Shown here piece after piece: positions 34,985-45,745 of a DNA stretch of 64,000 nt. The position numbers were made by a program, and so were the translations under genes. Within the stretch, counting starts at the first letter, position 1, and each line of letters starts with the position of its first letter. The notes under the pieces are model-generated. The model made no database searches and had not been told where the DNA came from. It was given only the letters and a program-made list of their open reading frames with translations. The stretch comes from Streptomyces ambofaciens ATCC 23877 (GTDB lineage: Bacteria; Actinomycetota; Actinomycetes; Streptomycetales; Streptomycetaceae): NCBI RefSeq assembly GCF_001267885.1, contig NZ_CP012382.1:7117001-7181000 (forward strand). Direction: 5' to 3'.

Positions 34985-35869
34985 TCACCGCTCCAGCAGC
35001 ATCCGCTGCAGCTCCCGCGCCGCCCTCGGCGGAGCCACGTCGCTGCGGTGGGCCAGGGCGATGGTCCGGTGCAGCCCGGGCCGGACCAGCGGGGTGACCC
35101 GCAGTCCGCGCCCGGACCGCGCCGCCACCATCCGCGGGACGACCGCCATCCCCAGTCCCGCCCGTACGAACCCCAGCACCGCGTCCATCTCCCCGCCCTC
35201 GACCGCGAAGTCCGGTTCGAAGCCCTCCGCGCGGCACGCCGCCACCGTCAGCTCGCGCAGGTCGTAGCCGTGCCGGAACATCACCAGGCGCTCGCCCTCC
35301 AGGTCGGCGACGCGCACCGCCCGCCGCCCACCGCCCGGGCGGTGCGACTCCGGGGACGACACCACCACCAGGTCCTCCCGGAGCAGCTCCACCGTGGTCA
35401 GCGAAGGCGACGCGGTGGGCAGCGGGAGCACCACCAGGGCCAGGTCGAGCGCGCCGCGCGCCAGCTGGCGTACCAGGTCGTGCGAACCGCCCTCCTCGAT
35501 CATGAGCTGGATGCCGGGATACCGGTCGTGGAAGGCGCGCAGCACGTCGGGCAGCAGCCCGGTGCACAGGCTCGGGGTGGCGCCCAGCCGCACCCGGCCG
35601 CGCCGCAGCTGCACCAGCTCCAGCACCTCGTGCCGGGCGGTGTCCGCGTCGGCCAGGATGCGCCGGGCCAGCGGCAGCAGCGCCTCCCCGGCGTCGGTCA
35701 GCGTGATGTTGCCCCGCGCCCGCAGGAAGAGGTCGGCGCCCAGCTCCCGCTCCAGCGCCTTGATCTGCTGGGACAGCGACGGCTGGGCCACGTGGACCAC
35801 CTCGGCGGCCCGCGTGAAGTGCCTGGTCTCGGCGACCGCCACGAAGTACTGGAGCTGTTGCAGCTGCAT
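34985..35869 (-). CDS. LysR-family transcriptional regulator, divergent from sdhCAB
   Basis: 294-residue LTTR. The helix-turn-helix spans about 5-60 (FTRAAEVVHVAQPSLSQQIKALERELGADLFLR); the ligand-binding periplasmic-protein-like domain covers about 90-290. The ATG at 35869 is 95 bp from sdhC. The 17-bp palindrome at 35889 contains a T-N11-A core, the standard LTTR site, so it probably regulates itself and the succinate dehydrogenase operon in response to a metabolite, perhaps a dicarboxylate (inferred). Confidence 0.9.
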   Translation of the reverse strand: MQLQQLQYFVAVAETRHFTRAAEVVHVAQPSLSQQIKALERELGADLFLRARGNITLTDAGEALLPLARRILADADTARHEVLELVQLRRGRVRLGATPSLCTGLLPDVLRAFHDRYPGIQLMIEEGGSHDLVRQLARGALDLALVVLPLPTASPSLTTVELLREDLVVVSSPESHRPGGGRRAVRVADLEGERLVMFRHGYDLRELTVAACRAEGFEPDFAVEGGEMDAVLGFVRAGLGMAVVPRMVAARSGRGLRVTPLVRPGLHRTIALAHRSDVAPPRAARELQRMLLER

Positions 35870-35888
35870 ATCGCAAGCATACGACCTG

Positions 35889-35905
35889 CATAGGCAGAGC
35901 CTATG
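35889..35905. promoter_or_regulatory. LysR-type operator between lysR and sdhC
   Basis: Perfect inverted repeat CATAGGC-AGA-GCCTATG with T-N11-A spacing (T35891, A35903), 20 bp from the LysR start codon and upstream of the sdhC promoter. Confidence 0.78.
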
Positions 35906-35925
35906 GAAACGAGGCGGACCATGTC

Positions 35926-35956
35926 TTGGACCGATGGGCCCTCGGCCCCGTAGCGT
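35926..35956 (+). promoter_or_regulatory. sdhC promoter with leaderless start
   Basis: TTGGAC at 35926 and TAGCGT at 35951 (19-bp spacer). The -10 ends 8 nt before the sdhC ATG and no ribosome site is present, so transcription probably begins at the start codon. Confidence 0.5.
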
Positions 35957-35964
35957 CCTGTGAC

Positions 35965-36672
35965 ATGGCTCTGGCAACGCGGACGGACCGACGGCCGTCC
36001 ATGGCGCGCACGGTGTGGGACTCGACCGTCGGCAAGAAGACAGTGATGGCGGTCAGCGGTCTCGTCATGCTGCTCTACCTGGTCGCCCACATGATCGGGA
36101 ACCTGAAGATCTTCTTCGGGACCGAGGAGTTCAACCACTACGCCCACTGGCTGCGCACGGTCGGCGAGCCGTTCATGCACTACGAGTGGACGCTCTGGCT
36201 GATCCGCGTCGTGCTGGTCGTCGCCGTCGTCGCCCACGCCGTCTCCGCGTACCAGCTCAGCCGCCGCGACATCAAGGCGCGGCCCAGCAAGTACGTGCAC
36301 CGCAAGAAGCGGGCCAGCTACGCGACGCGCACCATGCGCTGGGGCGGGATCATCCTCGCCCTGTTCATCGTCTGGCACATCCTGGACCTGACGACCGGCA
36401 CCGTGCACCACGGCGGCTTCGAGACGGGCAAGCCCTACCAGAACGTCGTGGACACCTTCTCCACCTGGTACGGCAACGTCATCTACATCGTCGCGGTGCT
36501 CGCCGTCGGCCTGCACATCCGGCACGGCTTCTGGAGCGCCGCCCAGACCCTCGGCGCCGGCAGCCGCACCCGCGACCGCGTCCTGAAGACGACCGCGAAC
36601 GTCCTCGCGCTGCTGCTCACGATCGGCTTCGTCGCCGTACCCGTGGGCGTCATGACCGGAGTGGTGAGCTGA
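35965..36672 (+). CDS. sdhC: succinate dehydrogenase cytochrome b subunit (type B)
   Basis: 235-residue membrane anchor with five helices and several conserved His (H42 in [12 protein letters not shown]72, H93, H135 in IVWHILDL, H182 in GLHIRHGFW), as expected for the single-subunit, di-haem type B anchor. It passes electrons from SdhB to menaquinone. The family opening [15 protein letters not shown] is present. It is the first gene of sdhCAB; sdhA starts 1 bp after its stop. Equivalent to the gene remembered as SCO0924. Confidence 0.92.
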   Translation: MALATRTDRRPSMARTVWDSTVGKKTVMAVSGLVMLLYLVAHMIGNLKIFFGTEEFNHYAHWLRTVGEPFMHYEWTLWLIRVVLVVAVVAHAVSAYQLSRRDIKARPSKYVHRKKRASYATRTMRWGGIILALFIVWHILDLTTGTVHHGGFETGKPYQNVVDTFSTWYGNVIYIVAVLAVGLHIRHGFWSAAQTLGAGSRTRDRVLKTTANVLALLLTIGFVAVPVGVMTGVVS

Positions 36673-36673
36673 A

Positions 36674-38619
<1,946 letters not shown>

Positions 38620-38623
<4 letters not shown>

Positions 38624-39369
38624 AGCTCACCCTGCGCGTCTGGCGGCAGAAGAACGCCGACGCCGACGGCGCGATGTCCACGTACGTGGTGGACGGCATC
38701 TCCCGGGACATGTCCTTCCTGGAGATGCTCGACACCCTCAACGAGGAGCTCATCCTCAAGGGCGAGGACCCCGTCGCCTTCGACCACGACTGCCGCGAGG
38801 GCATCTGCGGCGCCTGCTCGCTGGTCATCAACGGAGACGCCCACGGTCCCGAGCGCACCACCACCTGCCAGCTGCACATGCGGTCCTTCCAGGACGGCGA
38901 CACCATCGACATCGAGCCGTGGCGGGCCGCCGCCTTCCCGGTCGTGAAGGACCTGGTCGTCGACCGCTCGGCCTTCGACCGCATCATCCAGGCCGGCGGC
39001 TACATCACCGCGCCGACCGGTGCGGCACCGGAGGCCCACGCCGCGCCGGTGCCGAAGCCGGACGCCGACTTCGCCTTCGAGCACGCCGAGTGCATCGGCT
39101 GCGGGGCGTGCGTCGCGGCCTGCCCGAACGGAGCGGCGATGCTGTTCACCTCCGCGAAGGTGAACCACCTGAACGTCCTGCCGCAGGGCGCCCCCGAGCG
39201 GGAGACCCGGGTGCTGGACATGGTGGCGCAGATGGACGACGAGGGCTTCGGCGGCTGCACCCTCGCCGGCGAGTGCGCGACGGCGTGCCCCAAGGGCATC
39301 CCGCTGATGTCCATCACCAGCATGAACAAGGAGTGGCTGCGGGCCACGCGCAAGGTGGCGAAGCGCTAG
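38620..39369 (+). CDS. sdhB: succinate dehydrogenase iron-sulfur subunit
   Basis: 249-residue electron-transfer subunit. The N-terminal ferredoxin domain holds the 2Fe-2S ligands in [15 protein letters not shown] plus a later Cys (TTCQL). The C-terminal domain holds [14 protein letters not shown] and [15 protein letters not shown] for the 4Fe-4S and 3Fe-4S centres. All expected Cys are present. It ends the operon; a strong hairpin lies 32 bp beyond. Confidence 0.94.
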
Positions 39370-39400
39370 CCCCCAGGACGTTCGCCGAGAGGTGCGGACG

Positions 39401-39436
39401 GACGGGGCCGGGAGAGGTGCTCCTCCCGGCCCCGTC
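39401..39436 (+). terminator. sdh operon terminator
   Basis: A 14-bp perfect stem (GACGGGGCCGGGAG / CTCCCGGCCCCGTC) with an 8-nt loop. Confidence 0.88.
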
Positions 39437-39584
39437 TCGCATGCGCCCCTGGCATTCAGCAGCCGCACATCCCCTCTCCCGGCCCAGGTCACGCACCGGT
39501 CAACCGGCAGCGGAAGAACAGGTGCGGCGGACCGCGCACCCTCGGTCCGCCGTCGCCGCCCCGGCCCGTGACCAGGAGAGTGCC

Positions 39585-40355
39585 ATGACCGGCGTACTGA
39601 CCGCACACCGTCCGACCGAGCCCGCCGCACCGCACCGCTACACCGTCACCCTCGCCCGCGACGAGGAGGAGGTGCGGGCCGCGCAGCGGCTGCGGCACGA
39701 CGTCTTCGCCGGGGAGATGGGCGCGCTCCTCGCCAGTCCGCAGCCCGGGCACGACGTCGACCCCTTCGACGCGTACTGCGACCACCTGCTGGTGCGCGAG
39801 GAGACGACCGGGCAGGTGGTCGGTACCTACCGGTTGCTGCCCCCGGAGCGTGCGGCGGTCGCCGGACGGCTCTACGCGGAGAGCGAGTTCGACCTCGCGG
39901 CCCTGGACGCGATCCGTCCCGGACTGGTCGAGGTCGGTCGGTCCTGCGTGCACCCCGACCACCGTGACGGGGCCGTCATCGGGCTGATCTGGGCCGGCAT
40001 AGCCCGCTACATGACCGACCGGGGCCACGAGTGGCTGGCGGGCTGCTGCTCCCTTCCGCTCGCCGACGGCGGTGCCCTCGCCGCCGGTACCTGGAGCCGG
40101 GTGCGGGCCAGGCACCTGGCGCCGGACGAGTACCGGGTCCGGCCGCTGCTCCCGTGGGTCCCGCGCGCCTCGGCGCCCGCCGGCCGCACCGAGCTGCCGG
40201 CCCTGCTGCGCGGCTACCTCCGCCTCGGCGCGTGGGTGTGCGGGGAGCCCGCCCACGACGTGGACTTCGGCGTCGCCGACCTGTATGTGCTGCTGCCGAT
40301 GAGCCGGGTCGACCCCCGCTACCTGCGGCACTTCCTCTCGCTCGTCCCGGCCTGA
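39585..40355 (+). CDS. olsB: ornithine N-acyltransferase (OlsB-like)
   Basis: 256-residue GNAT-fold acyltransferase expected to put a 3-hydroxyacyl chain on ornithine, the first step of ornithine-lipid synthesis. Family signs are the VRAAQRLRHDVFAGEMG opening, YCDHLLVREETTGQVVGTYRLL, and EVGRSCVHPDHRDGAVIGLIWAGI (acyl-ACP/CoA loop). AGGAGAG lies 5 nt before the ATG. It overlaps the PlsC-type gene by one base, the normal olsB-olsA order. I remember S. coelicolor SCO0921/SCO0920 as this pair. Confidence 0.85.
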   Translation: MTGVLTAHRPTEPAAPHRYTVTLARDEEEVRAAQRLRHDVFAGEMGALLASPQPGHDVDPFDAYCDHLLVREETTGQVVGTYRLLPPERAAVAGRLYAESEFDLAALDAIRPGLVEVGRSCVHPDHRDGAVIGLIWAGIARYMTDRGHEWLAGCCSLPLADGGALAAGTWSRVRARHLAPDEYRVRPLLPWVPRASAPAGRTELPALLRGYLRLGAWVCGEPAHDVDFGVADLYVLLPMSRVDPRYLRHFLSLVPA

Positions 40356-41266
40356 TGAACGCCTGGCTGCCCACCGCGCCCTGCACCCCCGCGGCGTGCC
40401 TGGAGCCGTCCCGGCCCGCGACGGCCGTGCCGCTGGCCGTGCTGCGGCTCACCGTGGTCGCCGTGCTGCTCCTCACCGGGACCGCGACCGTCCTCACGCC
40501 GCTCGGCCGGCTGGTCCCCGCCGCCGTGGTGCGGTGCTGGTGCCGGTGGATCGTACGGGCCGCCGGCGTCCGGGTCCGCGTCTCCGGGGCCGCTGCGCCC
40601 ACCGGCGGGCTGCTCCTCGTCGCCCACCACGTCTCGTGGCTCGACATCCCCCTGCTCGCCGCCGTCCGTCCGGCGCGGATGCTGGCCAAGAGCGAGATCC
40701 GGTCCTGGCCGGTGGCGGGCGCGCTCGCCGCGCGCGGGGGCGTGCTGTTCATCGAGCGGGACCGGTTGCGGGCCCTGCCCGACACCGTCGCCGCGATCGC
40801 GCGGGCCCTGCGCGCGGGCGCGGCCGTCGCCGCCTTCCCCGAGGGCAGCACCTGGTGCGGCCGTGCGCACGGCCGCTTCCGCGGGGCCGTCTTCCAGGCC
40901 GCCCTGGACGCCCGGGTACCGGTCCAGCCGGTCCGCATCCGCTACCGGACCGGGGGGCGGACGGTGAGCACGGCGCCCGCGTTCGTCGGCGACGACACCC
41001 TGCTCGCCTCCTTGTGGCGGGTGGCGTCGGCGCGCGGGGGCATCACCGCCGAGGTGGAGGTCCTCCCCGCCGTACCACCGGGCCGCCACCGCGACCGGCG
41101 CGCCCTCGCCGACGCCGCCCAGCCGACGGAATCCCGGTCGTCGACGGGCCGGGACGGTCACCCCGGGAAAGCACCTTCGAAAAGTACGCGCCCTTTGTTC
41201 CTTATGTTCCGTTTTCGTAAGGCTGATGAGGACATCCGGAAGGCAGGCACTCCGGAAGGAGGGTGA
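40355..41266 (+). CDS. olsA: lyso-ornithine-lipid / 1-acylglycerol acyltransferase (OlsA-like, PlsC family)
   Basis: 303-residue membrane-associated acyltransferase adding the second acyl chain. A hydrophobic N-terminal helix (about 27-50) precedes the H-x4-D motif HHVSWLD (near 89-95), then RGGVLFIERD, FPEGST and PVQPVRIRY, all standard PlsC blocks. The last 35 residues (from about 41165) are Lys/Arg/Phe-rich with AT-rich codons unlike the rest and have no PlsC counterpart; this stretch probably overlaps the promoter of the next gene. The start is coupled to olsB (TGATG). Confidence 0.85.
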   Translation: MNAWLPTAPCTPAACLEPSRPATAVPLAVLRLTVVAVLLLTGTATVLTPLGRLVPAAVVRCWCRWIVRAAGVRVRVSGAAAPTGGLLLVAHHVSWLDIPLLAAVRPARMLAKSEIRSWPVAGALAARGGVLFIERDRLRALPDTVAAIARALRAGAAVAAFPEGSTWCGRAHGRFRGAVFQAALDARVPVQPVRIRYRTGGRTVSTAPAFVGDDTLLASLWRVASARGGITAEVEVLPAVPPGRHRDRRALADAAQPTESRSSTGRDGHPGKAPSKSTRPLFLMFRFRKADEDIRKAGTPEGG

Positions 41267-41272
41267 TGCCAG

Positions 41273-42199
41273 ATGATCACCCGTGAAGAGATCGCCAACG
41301 TCCTGGACCACCCGGTCTACGACGGGGACGGCAACAAGATCGGCGAGGCCAAGCACGTCTTCTTCGACGACATGACCGGCCGCCCCGAGTGGGTGAGCGT
41401 CAAGACGGGCATGTTCGGCTCCAACGAGTCCTTCGTGCCCATCCGCGACGCCGCGCTGGTGCAGGACCACCTCGAGGTCCCGTACGCCAAGGACCAGGTC
41501 AAGGGCGCGCCCAATGTCGACGTCGACGCGGGCGGGCATCTGTCGGAGACCGAGGAGCACCGGCTCTACGACTACTACGGCATCAACTGGGACAGCGTGC
41601 TGTCCGAGGCCGAGCGCACCGACGACGGCCGCTGGGCCGCGGGCCCGGGCGAGAACGCGGACATGGGCACCGGTACCGGCACCGGCACGGACATGGGCAC
41701 CGCCGGCACACACCTCGGCACCGGCATGGGCTCGGCCGGCCTGGCCGGTACGGCGGGCGGCACGACCGAGTACGAGGAGGGCACGGACCGCACGGGCATG
41801 CGGGACGACGCGATGACCCGCTCCGAGGAGCGGATGCACGTCGGCGTCGAACGGCGTGAGTCCGGCCGGGCCAGGCTGCGCAAGTACGTGGTCACCGAGG
41901 AGGTTCAGCAGACCGTTCCGGTGAGCCACGAGGAAGTGCGGGTGGAGCGCGAGCCGATCACGGACGCCAACCGTGACGAGGCGCTCTCCGGGCCGGAGAT
42001 CGGCGAGGCCGAACACGAGGTCACGCTGCACGAGGAGCGCCCCGTCGTGGAGACCGAGACGGTCCCGGTGGAACGCGTCCGGATGACCACGGAGGAGCAC
42101 GTCGAGGACGAGACGGTACGCGGCCAGGTCCGCAAGGAGCGGATCGAGGCCGAGACCGAGTCCTTCACCGACGACGAGACGCGCCGGGGCCGCGAGTAA
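41273..42199 (+). CDS. PRC-barrel and DUF2382 (YsnF/AvaK) stress-type protein
   Basis: 308-residue cytoplasmic protein. PRC-barrel at about 8-80 (VLDHPVYDGDGNKIGEAKHVFFD) is followed by a low-complexity Gly/Thr/Met linker at about 128-165 and a DUF2382 domain at about 195-300 made of charged beta strands (RARLRKYVVTEEVQQTVPVSHEEVRVERE). In Streptomyces and Bacillus such proteins are general-stress products; molecular function unknown. The ATG follows GGAGGGTGATGCC. It is 6 bp from the olsA stop, but the AT-rich DNA just upstream suggests its own promoter. Confidence 0.85.
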   Translation: MITREEIANVLDHPVYDGDGNKIGEAKHVFFDDMTGRPEWVSVKTGMFGSNESFVPIRDAALVQDHLEVPYAKDQVKGAPNVDVDAGGHLSETEEHRLYDYYGINWDSVLSEAERTDDGRWAAGPGENADMGTGTGTGTDMGTAGTHLGTGMGSAGLAGTAGGTTEYEEGTDRTGMRDDAMTRSEERMHVGVERRESGRARLRKYVVTEEVQQTVPVSHEEVRVEREPITDANRDEALSGPEIGEAEHEVTLHEERPVVETETVPVERVRMTTEEHVEDETVRGQVRKERIEAETESFTDDETRRGRE

Positions 42200-42223
42200 C
42201 CGCCCCGCCGCCACCGCGGGCAC

Positions 42224-42254
42224 GAGCGCCGGTGACCGGCCCTCACCGGCGCTC
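42224..42254. terminator. hairpin between convergent PRC-barrel and UvrA-like genes
   Basis: A 12-bp perfect stem (GAGCGCCGGTGA / TCACCGGCGCTC) with a 7-nt loop. Its right arm overlaps the last codons of the UvrA-like gene. Confidence 0.7.
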
Positions 42255-44588
42255 CCCGCCCGCCAGGGCCCGGGCCAGATACGGCGCCGTCGCACTGTCG
42301 CCCGCCCGTGCCACCTCGGCCGGCGGTCCCGCGGCGACGATCCGGCCGCCCGCCTCACCGCCGCCCGGACCCAGGTCGATCACGTGGTCCGCGCCCGCCA
42401 CCACCGTCATGTCGTGCTCGACGACCACGACGGTGTGCCCGGCGTCGACGAGACCGTGCAACTGGCGCATCAGCACCTCGACGTCGGCCGGATGCAGACC
42501 CGTCGTCGGCTCGTCGAGGAGATACAGGGTGTGCCCGCGCCGGCCCCGCTGCAGTTCGCTCGCCAGCTTGATGCGCTGCGCCTCCCCGCCGGACAGCTCG
42601 GTCGCCGGCTGACCCAGCCGCAGATAGCCGAGCCCCACGTCGAGCAGCGCGGCCAGGCTGCGCGCGACCGCCGGCGTGTCCGCGAAGAACTCCGCGGCGC
42701 CCTCCACCGTCAGGTCGAGCACCTCGGCGATGTTCCGCCCCCGGTACGTCACTTCGAGCGTCTCCGGGTTGTACCGCGCCCCGCCGCAGTCCGGGCACGG
42801 CGTGTACGTACTGGGCAGGAAGAGCAGCTCCACGCTGACGAAACCCTCGCCCTGACAGGTCTCGCAGCGCCCCTCGGGCACGTTGAAGGAGAACCGTCCC
42901 ACGCCGTAACCGCGCTCCCGCGCCTGGTCGGTGCCCGCGAAGACCTTGCGTACGACGTCGAAGAGCCCCGTGTACGTGGCCAGGTTGGAGCGCGGGGTGC
43001 GTCCGATCGGGCGCTGGTCGACGGAGACCAGCCGGCCCACGCCGGGCAGGTCCTGCGAGATCGCGCCGATGAGCGTCGACTTGCCGGAGCCGGAGACACC
43101 CGTGACCGCGGTGAGCGCGCCGAGCGGGAACCCGGCACTCACCCCGCGCAGGTTGTGCCGGGTGACCGGCCCGACCGTCACCGTGCCGCGCGGGATCCGC
43201 GGTGCGCGGACGGGTGCGGCGGAACGGCCGAAGAGGTGCCGGGCCGTGGCGGACTCGGCGGCACCGGCCAGGCCGTCGACCGGACCGCTGTACAGCACCC
43301 GCCCACCGTGTTCGCCCGCCCGCGGTCCGACGTCCACGATCCAGTCGGCGCCGCGCATCACGGCGAGATGGTGTTCCACCACGAACACCGAGTTGCCCGC
43401 CGCCTTCAGCCGCCCCAGCACCGTCAGCAGCGCCTCGGTGTCCGCCGGGTGCAGTCCGGCGGACGGCTCGTCCAGGACGTACACCACCCCGAACAGCCCG
43501 GAGCGCAGCTGCGTCGCCAGGCGCAGGCGTTGCAGCTCGCCCGCCGACAGGGTGGGCGTCGGGCGGTCGAGGCTCAGATAGCCGAGCCCCAGCTCCACGA
43601 CGGGCTCGATCCGCGCGGTGAGGTCCCCGGTGAGCACCTTCGCCGTCTCGCCGTCCGTGGGCAGCATCCCGGCGAGGTCCCGGAGCGGCAGCGCGGCCAG
43701 CTCGGCGATGGTGCGCCCGGCGACCGTGACCGCCAGGGACTCGGGCCGCAGCCGGCCGCCACCGCAGACGGGGCAGGGGGCGCTGGTGAGGAAGCGCTCC
43801 GCCTTCGCCCGCAGGGCGGCGCTCCTGGAGTCGGAGAAGGTCTTCATCACGTACCGCCGGGCGCTCGTGTACGTGCCCTGGTACGGCCGCTGGATGCGGC
43901 CCGCGTCCCGCACCGGGTGCACCGTGACCACCGGCTGCTCGTCCGTGAACAGGATCCACTCGCGCTCCCGGGCCGGCAGCTCGCGCCACGGCCGGTCCAC
44001 GTCGTGACCGAGCGCGTCCAGGACGTCCCGCAGGTTCTTGCCCTGCCAGGCGCCCGGCCACGCGGCGATCGCCCCCTCCCGGATCGACAGCGACGGATCG
44101 GGGACCAGCAGCTCCTCGGTGGTCCGGTGCACCCGGCCGAGCCCGTGGCATTCCGGGCACGCCCCCGCCGCCGTGTTGGGCGAGAAGGCGTCGGAGTCGA
44201 GCCGCGCGGCGCCCGGCGGGTAGTCACCGGCGCGGGAGAACAGCATCCGCAGGGAGTTGGACAGGTTGGTGACCGTGCCGACCGAGGAACGGGACGTCGG
44301 CGCCGCACGGCGCTGCTGCAGCGACACGGCGGGCGGCAGTCCGGTGATCTCGCCGACCTTCGGGGCGCCGACCTGCTGGATCAGACGGCGGGCGTACGGC
44401 GCGACCGACTCGAAGTACCGCCGCTGCGCCTCCGCGTAGACCGTCCCGAACGCCAGCGACGACTTCCCCGAGCCCGAGACACCGGTGAACACGGCCACCA
44501 CGTCCCGGGGGACGTCCACGTCCACGCCCTTGAGGTTGTGCTCACGGGCGTCGCGCACCCGGACGTACGGGTCGTGAGGGCTGTGCAT
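42243..44588 (-). CDS. UvrA-like ABC protein, short form without UvrB-binding domain
   Basis: 781-residue paralogue of the excinuclease A subunit (the DrrC / UvrA class II type linked to antibiotic self-protection). Two ABC modules are present: Walker A GVSGSGKSSLA (near 35-45) with signature LSAGELQRLRLATQL, and GVSGSGKSTLIGAI (near 490) with LSGGEAQRIKLASEL. Zinc Cys pairs are CPECHG, CPVCGG, CETCQG and CPDCGG. Compared with the usual 950-residue UvrA it lacks the UvrB-interaction insert. Likely roles are DNA repair of bulky adducts or intercalator resistance. The ATG is preceded by GGAG. Confidence 0.9.
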   Translation of the reverse strand: MHSPHDPYVRVRDAREHNLKGVDVDVPRDVVAVFTGVSGSGKSSLAFGTVYAEAQRRYFESVAPYARRLIQQVGAPKVGEITGLPPAVSLQQRRAAPTSRSSVGTVTNLSNSLRMLFSRAGDYPPGAARLDSDAFSPNTAAGACPECHGLGRVHRTTEELLVPDPSLSIREGAIAAWPGAWQGKNLRDVLDALGHDVDRPWRELPAREREWILFTDEQPVVTVHPVRDAGRIQRPYQGTYTSARRYVMKTFSDSRSAALRAKAERFLTSAPCPVCGGGRLRPESLAVTVAGRTIAELAALPLRDLAGMLPTDGETAKVLTGDLTARIEPVVELGLGYLSLDRPTPTLSAGELQRLRLATQLRSGLFGVVYVLDEPSAGLHPADTEALLTVLGRLKAAGNSVFVVEHHLAVMRGADWIVDVGPRAGEHGGRVLYSGPVDGLAGAAESATARHLFGRSAAPVRAPRIPRGTVTVGPVTRHNLRGVSAGFPLGALTAVTGVSGSGKSTLIGAISQDLPGVGRLVSVDQRPIGRTPRSNLATYTGLFDVVRKVFAGTDQARERGYGVGRFSFNVPEGRCETCQGEGFVSVELLFLPSTYTPCPDCGGARYNPETLEVTYRGRNIAEVLDLTVEGAAEFFADTPAVARSLAALLDVGLGYLRLGQPATELSGGEAQRIKLASELQRGRRGHTLYLLDEPTTGLHPADVEVLMRQLHGLVDAGHTVVVVEHDMTVVAGADHVIDLGPGGGEAGGRIVAAGPPAEVARAGDSATAPYLARALAGGERR

Positions 44589-44666
44589 GGGGGAACTCCG
44601 AACGGTCCTCGGGCGTGGTGGTCCTCGGTCGCGGTGGTCTCGGCCGGGGGGACAAACCCCGCGATC

Positions 44667-45686
44667 CTACGCCGGTGCGGCGGCCGTCGCCGTGCCGGTG
44701 ACGCGGGCGAGCCGCCGGTAGGAGTCCAGCAGCGCCGCCCGGTCGTACGTACTGGTGGTGACGAGGACCTCCTGCGCTTCCGTCTCCTTCACGAGCCCCT
44801 CCAGCTCCTCGGCGACCTGTTCCTCGGTGCCCGCGATGTGGCCGGCGAGTCCGGACTCGTACAGTTCGCGTTCCTTCGCGGTCATCGTCCGCGCCTCGAC
44901 GTCCTCGGCCCGGGGCAGGGGAGGGAAGGTGCCGCGGGTGCGGGCGTGGGCCATGGACCAGGCCTCCGGTACCAGGAGCCGCCGGGCCGCTTCGGGCGTG
45001 GCGGCCACCGCGATCGTGCCGGAGACGACGACGTACGGCTCGGGGCTCCACTCGGAGGGGCGGAAACCGGCGCGGTAGCGGTCGATGCCGCGGCGCATCC
45101 GGTCGCGGTCACGCAGGTCCCCGATGACCATCGGCAGGCCGGCCCGGGCCGCGACCGCCGCGCCCTCGCCCATGGCCAGCACGAAGGGCGGGACCGTCAG
45201 CCCCTCCGCGGGGCGGGCGTGCACGCCGGTCGGGGAGGTGCCCCGGAACCAGTCCAGCAGCTCGGCCAGTTGGGCGCCGAAGTCCTCGGCGTCGTCCTTG
45301 TCCCGGCCCAGCGCCTTGCGCACCCCGTCGGTGAAGCCCACCGAGCGGCCCAGGCCCATGTCGATCCGGCCGGGGAAGAGCGACTCCAGCACGCCGAACT
45401 GCTCGGCGACGACCAGCGGCCGGTGGTTGGGCAGCATCACGCCGCCGGTGCCGACCCGGACGGTGCGGGTGGCGCCGGCCACGGCGGCGGCCAGCACGGT
45501 CGGCGCGGAGCCGGCCACGCCGGGCACACCGTGGTGCTCGGACACCCAGAACCGGTGGTAGCCGAGCCGCTCGGCCTCCCGCGCCAGCTCCACGGTGTCG
45601 CGCAGCGCCTCCGGGGCGGTGCGGCCCTCGCGGATGCGGGAGCGGTCCAGGACGGAGAATCGGGTGGTCGCGATTGCTGAGCTCAC
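44667..45686 (-). CDS. LLM-class flavin-dependent oxidoreductase
   Basis: 339-residue luciferase-like TIM-barrel monooxygenase using FMNH2 or F420; substrate unknown. Typical segments are EAERLGYHRFWVSEHHGVPGVAGSAP (about 38-63), VRVGTGGVMLPNHRPLVVAEQFGVLESLFPGRIDMGLGRS (about 76-115) and the end segment EVLVTTSTYDRAALLDSYRRLA. It belongs to the group with the MsrA-like/group-1 annotation. The GTG is divergent from the HAD gene with only 59 bp between them. Confidence 0.88.
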   Translation of the reverse strand: MSSAIATTRFSVLDRSRIREGRTAPEALRDTVELAREAERLGYHRFWVSEHHGVPGVAGSAPTVLAAAVAGATRTVRVGTGGVMLPNHRPLVVAEQFGVLESLFPGRIDMGLGRSVGFTDGVRKALGRDKDDAEDFGAQLAELLDWFRGTSPTGVHARPAEGLTVPPFVLAMGEGAAVAARAGLPMVIGDLRDRDRMRRGIDRYRAGFRPSEWSPEPYVVVSGTIAVAATPEAARRLLVPEAWSMAHARTRGTFPPLPRAEDVEARTMTAKERELYESGLAGHIAGTEEQVAEELEGLVKETEAQEVLVTTSTYDRAALLDSYRRLARVTGTATAAAPA

Positions 45687-45733
45687 ACGGGGTTCAACGT
45701 CCGCGGGGCGCCAGGATTCCCGGCGCCGCGTTC

Positions 45734-45739
45734 TAGGGT
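45734..45739 (+). promoter_or_regulatory. -10 element for the leaderless HAD gene
   Basis: TAGGGT ends 6 nt before the GTG at 45746, placing the transcription start on the start codon. Confidence 0.45.
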
Positions 45740-45745
45740 GGAGCG

